DNA of 10,099 nucleotides from CAYLRU01 sp964386565 (GTDB lineage: Bacteria > Desulfobacterota > Desulfobacteria > Desulfobacterales > UBA5616): positions 1-10,099 of the forward strand of contig CAYLRU010000067.1 in assembly GCA_964386565.1 (NCBI GenBank), written 5' to 3'. Positions 1 through 5,541 of the stretch are shown one piece after another. The notes beneath the pieces were generated by a model that did not search any database, was not told the origin of the DNA, and saw only the letters and a list, made by a program, of their open reading frames with translations. Position 1 is the stretch's first letter, and each line of letters starts with the position of its first letter. The position numbers and the translations under genes were made by a program.

Positions 1-41
1 TTCACATGCGGCTTTGTCCTCTCAAACTTTTCCTTCGCCAT
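1..41 (-). CDS. tuf: Elongation factor Tu, N-terminal fragment (runs off the window)
   Basis: Only the first 13 complete codons are in the window, beginning with ATG at 41-39. They read MAKEKFERTKPHV, and the next two bases fit the Asn that follows in the family. This is the characteristic bacterial EF-Tu N-terminus just before the first GTP-binding loop; EF-G (FusA) starts differently, with a short basic stretch running into its own G1 loop. EF-Tu delivers aminoacyl-tRNA to the ribosomal A site as a GTP complex. A strong ribosome binding site, GGGAGG (55-50), lies 8 bases upstream of the ATG. The gene follows rpsG after 77 bases; in the E. coli str operon fusA lies between these two, so its absence here is notable. 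A promoter candidate lies in the gap. The fragment is short, but the match is specific. Confidence 0.9.
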   Translation of the reverse strand, partial: MAKEKFERTKPHV

Positions 42-69
42 CTTACCGTCCTCCCTTTGATCACGGGCT

Positions 70-98
70 TTTATTTTTTTTTAGATTTAATCTGTCAA
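70..98 (-). promoter_or_regulatory. Candidate sigma-70-type promoter for tuf
   Basis: On the minus strand a perfect -35 box TTGACA (98-93) is followed, after 17 bases, by AATAAA (75-70), which matches four of six positions of the -10 consensus. The spacer contains the palindrome AGATTAAATCT (93-83) and an A-rich tract. Initiation would fall near position 63, giving a leader of about 20 bases that still includes the GGGAGG ribosome binding site. An own promoter would let tuf be made in excess over the ribosomal protein genes upstream. This is inferred from sequence alone. Confidence 0.45.
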
Positions 99-118
99 CC
101 TGTTGTATCCGTATTTGA

Positions 119-589
119 TTACCATCTGAAATGCGCGAAAGCCTTGTTCGCTTCCGCCATTTTATGCGTATCTTCTTTTTTCTTAATTGACGCGCCCCTG
201 TTGTTGGCAGCGTCCATCAGCTCACCGGCCAGTTTTTTGGACATTCCCTTTTCCGAACGGCTGCGGGCATAACTGATGATCCAGCGAATTCCCAAAGCCG
301 TGCGTCGCGAAGGCCTGATTTCCGTGGGCACCTGATATGTGGATCCCCCCACCCTGCGTGACTTGACCTCTATCATGGGTTTTACATTTTCCAGGGCTTG
401 CTCAAACACCTTGAGCGGCGGTTCTTTAACCTTTTCCCCGATGATGTCCAGAGCATCATAAAGTATTGTTTCAGCGGTGCTTTTTTTACCGTCCCGCATA
501 ATTGAACGGATAAATTTCGCCACGAGTTTGCTGCCATATCTGGAATCCGGTATAATCTCCCGCTCGGGGACTTCTCTTCTTCTCGGCAT
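119..589 (-). CDS. rpsG: 30S ribosomal protein S7
   Basis: This encodes 156 residues, a usual length for bacterial S7. S7 is a primary assembly protein of the small-subunit head; it binds the 3' major domain of 16S rRNA and contacts tRNA at the E site. The N-terminal arm is basic (PRRREV, residues 2-7). The helical body includes the conserved RSIMRDGKK stretch (28-36). The beta-hairpin that reaches the E site is seen as SRRVGGSTYQVP (77-88), followed by IRPSRR (91-96). The conserved AHFRW closes the protein. The ATG at 589-587 is preceded by GGGTGA (600-595), an acceptable ribosome binding site. The gene lies 66 bases after rpsL and before tuf, as in a str operon that lacks fusA at this place. 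In E. coli S7 represses its own operon translationally; the hairpin upstream could take part in similar control here. No anomaly is seen in the coding region. Confidence 0.98.
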   Translation of the reverse strand: MPRRREVPEREIIPDSRYGSKLVAKFIRSIMRDGKKSTAETILYDALDIIGEKVKEPPLKVFEQALENVKPMIEVKSRRVGGSTYQVPTEIRPSRRTALGIRWIISYARSRSEKGMSKKLAGELMDAANNRGASIKKKEDTHKMAEANKAFAHFRW

Positions 590-623
590 TTACTTCACCC
601 TATCTTTGATGACTTAATAATCA

Positions 624-645
624 ATAAACGCCGTAAGGCGTTTAT
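624..645 (-). promoter_or_regulatory. Perfect 9-bp hairpin between rpsL and rpsG (possible S7 operator)
   Basis: ATAAACGCC (645-637) pairs exactly with GGCGTTTAT (632-624) around a four-base loop, TTAC in the transcript. The stem starts 10 bases after the rpsL stop and ends 34 bases before the rpsG start. No run of U follows it, so it is not a simple intrinsic terminator. In E. coli the rpsL-rpsG intercistronic RNA is the binding site through which S7 represses translation of the operon. This hairpin occupies the same place, but whether it resembles that site in structure cannot be judged from one sequence. A 3'-end stabilising or processing element is the alternative. Confidence 0.5.
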
Positions 646-655
646 AAAATTAATA

Positions 656-1027
656 TTATTTCGGTTTTTTAGCTCCGTATTTTGACCTGCCCTGCTTTCG
701 GTCTTCAACACCCAGCGAATCCAGCGTTCCCCTGACAATATGATATCGAACACCGGGCAAGTCCTTCACACGTCCACCGCGGACCAGTACCACGGAGTGC
801 TCCTGCAGGTTGTGTCCGATTCCCGGAATGTACGCGGTCACTTCTATACCGGTGGTCAGCCTGACCCTTGCGACTTTTCTCAAGGCTGAGTTGGGCTTTT
901 TAGGTGTCGACGTATAAACCCGCGTGCATACACCTCTTTTTTGAGGCGCATTCTTCAGCGCCGGTGTGGTTGTCTTTTTTTTCACTCTTTTTCTGCCCTT
1001 ACGAACGAGTTGATTGATGGTCGGCAT
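656..1027 (-). CDS. rpsL: 30S ribosomal protein S12
   Basis: This encodes 123 residues, one fewer than E. coli S12. S12 sits at the interface of the 30S subunit beside the decoding centre and controls accuracy of codon reading. The protein begins MPTINQLVRKGR and carries the invariant PQKRGVCTRVYTSTPKKPNS stretch (28-47) and the loop GGRVKDLPGVRYH (84-96). Lys43 and Lys88, where classical streptomycin-resistance substitutions occur, are both wild type, and so is Asp89, the residue that RimO methylthiolates in E. coli. The tail is short and basic (GAKKPK). The ATG at 1027-1025 follows AAGGGG (1038-1033) by 5 bases. A promoter candidate lies in the 129-base gap between rpoC and this gene, so expression may come both from there and by read-through from rpoBC. 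Confidence 0.98.
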   Translation of the reverse strand: MPTINQLVRKGRKRVKKKTTTPALKNAPQKRGVCTRVYTSTPKKPNSALRKVARVRLTTGIEVTAYIPGIGHNLQEHSVVLVRGGRVKDLPGVRYHIVRGTLDSLGVEDRKQGRSKYGAKKPK

Positions 1028-1080
1028 AGTTTCCCCTTATTCCATTAAAATAGCCAAAATGTACATCGGTAAAAGCGGCA

Positions 1081-1109
1081 TATGTATACACCAAATGCAA
1101 TAATGTCAA
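1081..1109 (-). promoter_or_regulatory. Candidate sigma-70-type promoter for rpsL-rpsG(-tuf)
   Basis: A perfect -35 hexamer TTGACA (1109-1104, minus strand) is followed after 17 bases by TACATA (1086-1081), or after 15 bases by TATACA (1088-1083), which is closer to the -10 consensus but less well spaced. The -10 region contains the palindrome TGTATACA (1090-1083). Upstream lies AT-rich DNA with the small inverted repeat GCATaaaATGC (1120-1110), which could act as an UP-like element or an operator half. Start of transcription would be near 1074, some 47 bases before rpsL. The place, at the rpoC-rpsL boundary, is where a str-operon promoter is expected. No experimental support is available. 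Confidence 0.55.
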
Positions 1110-1122
1110 GCATTTTATGCAA

Positions 1123-1149
1123 AAATCGCGTAAGAAGTTCCTTCGATTT
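1123..1149 (-). terminator. Possible weak terminator or attenuator after rpoC
   Basis: Eight bases after the rpoC stop, AAATCG (1149-1144) can pair with CGATTT (1128-1123), with a second small stem AAG/CTT inside. The right arm runs into further T residues (1125-1121 on the transcript). This has the outline of an intrinsic terminator, but the stem is short, AT-rich and interrupted, so at best partial termination would be expected. It lies just upstream of the candidate rpsL promoter, a sensible place for partial separation of the two operons. Confidence 0.25.
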
Positions 1150-1156
1150 ACGTTAA

Positions 1157-4100
1157 TCAGACAGCAACGTCTTCATAGGATGGAAAACCAGTGCCGGCGG
1201 GAATCAGTTTCCCCATAATAAAATTTTCTTTAAGTCCTTTTAAATGATCAACTTTTCCGTTAATACTGGCCTCTGCCAGGACTTTTGTTGTTTCCTGGAA
1301 GGAAGCGGCGGATATCCAGCTTTCCGTGCTTAAAGATGCCTTGGTAATTCCCAAGATCAACGGTTCCGCCACGGCCGGTTTCCCGCCCTTTTCAATAACA
1401 TCCTGATTTGCCTCCTCGAACTTGATGCGATCGATCTGCTCTTCAATGATAAAGTCCGTATCACCGGGATCCAGCACCTTGACCCGCCGCATCATCTGTT
1501 TAACAATCACCTCGATATGTTTATCATTAATGCGAACCCCCTGAAGCCGGTAAACCTCCTGGACCTCATCCACCAGGTAACAGGCAAGGGCAATTTCGCC
1601 CTTGATATTCAAAATATCCTGGGGTATGGCAGAACCGCTGATCAGGGGTTCTCCCGCCCTGACGTAATCTCCTTCATATACATTGATATGTTTGCCCCTG
1701 GGTATTAAGTATTCTTTTTTGTCCCCCACATCCACCGGTGTGATGATAACCTTTTGTTTCCCTTTCCGGGTTCCTTTCTCGATGGATACATAACCGTCAA
1801 TCTCGCTTAACACGGCGATTTCTTTTGGTTTACGGACTTCGAACAGTTCGGCGACACGCGGCAGACCACCGGTAATATCCTTGGTTTTCGTCGTAGCCCT
1901 GGGCAGTTTGGCGATAACTTCACCCGCTTTTACCCGGGCCCCCTCTTCCACCAGCAGAATGGCACCGATGGGCAATGCATACCGGGCCATGCTCGAAGAT
2001 TTTTCAAGCTTTGCCGTCTTGCCGGTTTCATCCTTAATGGAAATCCTCGGCCGGTCCTCACCGCTCTTGGATTCAATAATGGTCATACTGACCTTCCCGG
2101 TTACCGGGTCTACCTGCTCGTTCATGGTCTTGCCCAGGACAATATCACCGTATTTAACCGTTCCGGCGACTTCAGTAATAATCGGCGTTGTAAAAGGATC
2201 CCATGACGCCAGCAAATCCCCCGAACTGACCGAATCGCCGTCTTTGACGTGAAGATGTGCGCCGTAAATAACGGGAAATCTCTCCAATTCCCGACCGGTG
2301 TTTCCGACAATGGAAAATTCACCGCCGCGGCGGTTCATGACAACGTACTCGTTGTTATCGGTCTGAACAACATTCAAGTCGATATACTTGATGGTACCGT
2401 CCAGCCTGGCCCTGATGTCCGCCTGCTCCACCCGGCGACTTGCCGTTCCCCCGATGTGGAACGTCCGCATGGTCAACTGGGTTCCCGGTTCGCCGATGGA
2501 CTGGGCTGCCAGAATCCCGACGGCCTGGCCGATCTCGACCTTTTTACCATGGGCAAGGTCCCGGCCATAACATTTGGCGCAAACGCCGTATTTTGATCTG
2601 CAGGTCAGAACGGATCTGATTTTAACGGTGGTAATACCGGCTTCCTCGATCTTTTTCACCGCCTCTTCATCCAAATCTTCCCCCGATTCAACCAGGACTT
2701 CGTCGGTAAACGGATCCAGGATGTCTCCCATGGCAACCCGCCCGAGAATGCGTTCCCCCAGATGCTGGATCACTTCACCGCCCTCCAGGAGCGGTTCAAC
2801 ATCAACCCCCATCATCGTACCGCAATCATCTTCCATAACCACGCAGTCCTGGGCGACATCCGCCAGGCGTCTTGTCAGGTATCCTGAATTCGCCGTTTTT
2901 AAGGCCGTGTCTGCCAAACCTTTCCGGGCGCCGTGGGTCGAAATAAAATACTGAAGAACGGAAAGCCCTTCTCTGAAGTTCGCGCTGATCGGTGTTTCGA
3001 TGATTTCACCGGAGGGTTTTGCCATAAGACCGCGCATACCGGCAAGCTGTCGCATCTGGTCCTTGCTGCCCCTTGCACCGGAATCGGCCATCATGTAAAT
3101 CGAGTTCAGGCTTTCACGTTCAACGATCTCCCCGTCTTCGGTTTCGACCTGAATGACCTTCATGGATTCCATCATCTCGTTGGCGACATCGTCGGTTGCC
3201 TTGGCCCAGATGTCAACGACCTTGTTATATTTTTCCCCCGGTGTGATAAGTCCCTCATTATACTGCTTATCAATTTCTTCCACAGCAGCCTCGGCCTTGT
3301 TGAGGATATCCCATTTTTTTTCAGGAATGATCATATCGTCAATACAGATGGAAATACCACCCATCGTAGAATACCGGTACCCGATGTCTTTGAGTCTGTC
3401 TGACAGAATAACCGTGGCTTTCGGGCCAAGCTGGCGATAGGAATAGTCCACAAGGTTTCTTAAGGCCTTCTTATCCATCACGCAGTTTACAACGTGAAAA
3501 GGAATTTCAGACCGCCGATCAATGACCTGAAAAATATAATACAACCCGTCAAAGGAAAAAATCCGGCTTATGGCACCCTTCTCCAGGGCCATTACCGAAT
3601 CAACCTGTTTTTCGGAAGCCCCGTAAATCCGTTGAAATTCTTCTTTGTTCAAAAAACCGACAACGCCGCCGCTTTCCTTGTTCCGGTCAACTGAACAGGC
3701 TTCGGCCAACTTCCCGAAATCAGCGCCGTCGTTCAACTGGCCGAGAACATCTTTGGCAGTCTCTTCATCGGCAAGGACGATCTGGCATAATTTTATGATA
3801 TCTTCCTGGGGAATTATTTCCCAGAGCAGGACCCGCCCCACCGTCGTCTCAACCCGTTTACCATTTATCCGGACGGTGATATTCGCATGAAGGTCTATTT
3901 CTTCGGCATCATAAGCGGATCTGACCTCATGAACATTTGCAAATACTTTACCTTCTCCCTTAACCCCTTCTATTTCCCGCGTCATATAATAAATTCCGAG
4001 AACGATATCCTGACTGGGGACGATGATCGGGCTGCCGTTTGCCGGCGACAGAATGTTGTTGGAAGACAGCATCAGCACCCTGGATTCGATTTGCGCTTCC

Positions 4101-5521
4101 ACGGAAAGCGGGATATGCACGGCCATCTGGTCACCGTCGAAATCGGCATTGAATGCGGTACAGACCAGGGGATGAAGCTGAATCGCTTTTCCCTCAATCA
4201 AAATCGGTTCAAAGGACTGGAAGCCCAATCGGTGAAGCGTGGGGGCACGGTTTAACAGTACCGGATATTCCTTAACAACTTCATCCAAGGTATCCCAGAC
4301 TTCCGGTACTTCTTTTTCCACCATTTTTTTGGCGCTTTTAACGGTGGAGACCAGCCCCTTTTGTTCCAACCGGTAATACACAAAGGGCTTGAATAATTCA
4401 AGGGCCATTTTCTTGGGCAATCCGCACTGGTGCAATCTTAAATCCGGTCCCACGGTGATAACGGTACGGCCTGAATAGTCTACCCGTTTTCCAAGGAGGT
4501 TTTGCCTGAAACGCCCCTGCTTTCCTTTCAACGTATCACTTAACGATTTCAAGGGACGCTTGTTGGTCCCCGTTACCACACGGCCGTGCCGTCCGTTGTC
4601 AAACAGAACATCCACCGCTTCCTGAAGCATGCGCTTCTCATTTCGAACAATAATGTCCGGCGCATTTAAATCCATGAGCCGTTTTAAACGGTTGTTCCGA
4701 TTAATCACCCGCCGGTAAAGGTCATTAAGGTCTGATGTGGCGAACCGGCCGCCTTCAAGGGGTACCAGAGGACGAAGATCCGGCGGAAGGACCGGAATCA
4801 CATCCATAATCATCCACGCCGGATCTATTCCGGATCTTCTGAATGCATCGACCACTTTCAGCCGCTTCGACAGTTTCTGCCGTTTTGCCGCTGATCCGGT
4901 TTGACGGATCTCTTCTTTCAGTTGGACATAGGTTTCATCCAGGTCGATATTCTCCAGCATTATTTTGACCGCTTCGGCGCCGATTCCCGCTTCGAATTTA
5001 GGTCCGTAAATCTCCAGTGCCTCCCGGTATTTTTCCTCGGAAAGCAATTGGCCCGGGGACAGGCCCGTGTCCTTGGGATCAATGACGATGTGGCTGTCAA
5101 AATAGAGGACTTTTTCAATATTCTTAAGGGTAATATCCAGCAAGTTTCCGATTTTACTCGGAAGACTCTTTAAAAACCAAATATGGGCACAGGGCGTGGC
5201 CAGCTCGATATGGGCCATCCTGTCTCGCCTGACTTTGGACTGAATGACCTCGACACCGCATTTTTCACAAATGACGCCCCGGTGTTTCATTCTCTTATAC
5301 TTACCGCAATTACATTCGTAATCTTTTGTCGGACCGAAAATTTTCGCACAAAAAAGGCCGTCCCTCTCCGGTTTGAAGGTCCGGTAATTAATGGTCTCCG
5401 GCTTTTTAATCTCACCGTGGGACCATTTTAATATCTGATCGGGCGAAGCAAGACCGAGTTTTACACCTGTATACCGCTTCGGGTCTTTTGGTTTGGCAAA
5501 GAAATCAAATATAGTTTCCAA
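1157..5521 (-). CDS. rpoC: RNA polymerase beta' subunit with an extra parvulin-like insert
   Basis: This is the catalytic beta' subunit of RNA polymerase (1454 residues). Zinc site 1 has Cys70, Cys72, Cys85 and Cys88. The active-site NADFDGD motif places the three Mg-binding aspartates at 460, 462 and 464, the same numbers as in E. coli. The secondary-channel rim helices are about 731-790. The bridge helix is about 855-889. Zinc site 2 has Cys900, Cys974, Cys981 and Cys984. The trigger loop carries Met1018 and His1022. A trigger-loop insert of about 180 residues (about 1030-1212) matches the SI3 region of E. coli beta'. The C-terminal SWISAASFQETTKVL region is intact. From the second zinc site onward the numbering runs 86 ahead of E. 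coli, mostly because of an extra block at 573-672 described separately. The start is TTG (5521-5519): AAGGAGG lies 6 bases upstream, an in-frame TAG lies at 5539-5537, and no in-frame ATG lies between. rpoB ends 20 bases upstream, so the pair is co-transcribed and likely co-translated. Confidence 0.98.
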   Translation of the reverse strand: METIFDFFAKPKDPKRYTGVKLGLASPDQILKWSHGEIKKPETINYRTFKPERDGLFCAKIFGPTKDYECNCGKYKRMKHRGVICEKCGVEVIQSKVRRDRMAHIELATPCAHIWFLKSLPSKIGNLLDITLKNIEKVLYFDSHIVIDPKDTGLSPGQLLSEEKYREALEIYGPKFEAGIGAEAVKIMLENIDLDETYVQLKEEIRQTGSAAKRQKLSKRLKVVDAFRRSGIDPAWMIMDVIPVLPPDLRPLVPLEGGRFATSDLNDLYRRVINRNNRLKRLMDLNAPDIIVRNEKRMLQEAVDVLFDNGRHGRVVTGTNKRPLKSLSDTLKGKQGRFRQNLLGKRVDYSGRTVITVGPDLRLHQCGLPKKMALELFKPFVYYRLEQKGLVSTVKSAKKMVEKEVPEVWDTLDEVVKEYPVLLNRAPTLHRLGFQSFEPILIEGKAIQLHPLVCTAFNADFDGDQMAVHIPLSVEAQIESRVLMLSSNNILSPANGSPIIVPSQDIVLGIYYMTREIEGVKGEGKVFANVHEVRSAYDAEEIDLHANITVRINGKRVETTVGRVLLWEIIPQEDIIKLCQIVLADEETAKDVLGQLNDGADFGKLAEACSVDRNKESGGVVGFLNKEEFQRIYGASEKQVDSVMALEKGAISRIFSFDGLYYIFQVIDRRSEIPFHVVNCVMDKKALRNLVDYSYRQLGPKATVILSDRLKDIGYRYSTMGGISICIDDMIIPEKKWDILNKAEAAVEEIDKQYNEGLITPGEKYNKVVDIWAKATDDVANEMMESMKVIQVETEDGEIVERESLNSIYMMADSGARGSKDQMRQLAGMRGLMAKPSGEIIETPISANFREGLSVLQYFISTHGARKGLADTALKTANSGYLTRRLADVAQDCVVMEDDCGTMMGVDVEPLLEGGEVIQHLGERILGRVAMGDILDPFTDEVLVESGEDLDEEAVKKIEEAGITTVKIRSVLTCRSKYGVCAKCYGRDLAHGKKVEIGQAVGILAAQSIGEPGTQLTMRTFHIGGTASRRVEQADIRARLDGTIKYIDLNVVQTDNNEYVVMNRRGGEFSIVGNTGRELERFPVIYGAHLHVKDGDSVSSGDLLASWDPFTTPIITEVAGTVKYGDIVLGKTMNEQVDPVTGKVSMTIIESKSGEDRPRISIKDETGKTAKLEKSSSMARYALPIGAILLVEEGARVKAGEVIAKLPRATTKTKDITGGLPRVAELFEVRKPKEIAVLSEIDGYVSIEKGTRKGKQKVIITPVDVGDKKEYLIPRGKHINVYEGDYVRAGEPLISGSAIPQDILNIKGEIALACYLVDEVQEVYRLQGVRINDKHIEVIVKQMMRRVKVLDPGDTDFIIEEQIDRIKFEEANQDVIEKGGKPAVAEPLILGITKASLSTESWISAASFQETTKVLAEASINGKVDHLKGLKENFIMGKLIPAGTGFPSYEDVAV
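3506..3805 (-). other. Parvulin (PpiC/rotamase)-like domain inserted in the RpoC pore domain
   Basis: RpoC residues 573-672 lie between TTVGRVLLWEIIPQ and IPFHVVN. In E. coli beta' the corresponding line runs straight through (WMIVPKGLPYSIVN), so about 100 residues are extra. The insert follows the order of parvulin elements: a strand CQIVLAD (579-585, where parvulins have SHILV), a helix with EETAKDVLGQL (586-596), the typical GADFGKLAEACSVD (599-612), a GGVVGF turn (618-623, compare GGDLGWF), MALEKGAIS (644-652, compare FALKPGEIS) and a closing GLYYIFQVIDRR (659-670, compare GYHIIKVEDR). The two histidines of the parvulin active site appear replaced by Gln580 and Tyr662; Asp612 stands where Pin1 has its cysteine, as in many bacterial parvulins. 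Prolyl isomerase activity is therefore doubtful, and a binding or scaffold role is more likely. The reading frame is intact on both sides and composition is like the rest of the gene. Fold assignment is by eye. Confidence 0.75.
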
Positions 5522-5527
5522 AAATCC

Positions 5528-5534
5528 CCTCCTT
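5528..5534 (-). promoter_or_regulatory. Strong ribosome binding site fixing the TTG start of rpoC
   Basis: AAGGAGG on the minus strand, followed by two more G residues, lies 6 bases before TTG at 5521-5519 and falls entirely in the 20-base gap after the rpoB stop. An in-frame TAG at 5539-5537 rules out a more upstream start, and the N-terminal residues encoded directly after the TTG (ETIFDFFAKPKDP) are typical of bacterial beta'. Together these settle TTG as the start. Confidence 0.9.
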
Positions 5535-5541
5535 GTCTAAG

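Noticed and set aside
6..272. Plus-strand frame with hydrophobic N-terminus, resembling a small membrane protein
   Set aside because: It is antisense to the start of tuf, the T-rich intergenic tract and the 3' part of rpsG. The hydrophobic run comes from reading the A-rich promoter spacer of the other strand.
656..1027. Possible streptomycin-resistance substitution in S12
   Set aside because: Lys43 and Lys88 are both wild type and the surrounding loops are unchanged.
1881..2252. Long open frames on the plus strand, such as 1881-2252, 2933-3403, 6346-6807, 6575-7129 and 8546-8923
   Set aside because: They lie wholly antisense to rpoC or rpoB, whose proteins are conserved along these segments. 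The translations show no recognisable domain, and no ribosome binding sites or promoters were noticed for them.
3506..3805. Recent foreign DNA or a mobile element as the source of the rpoC insert
   Set aside because: No flanking repeats or target-site duplications were seen, composition is like the rest of the gene, and the frame is intact, so it looks like an old, stably maintained domain.
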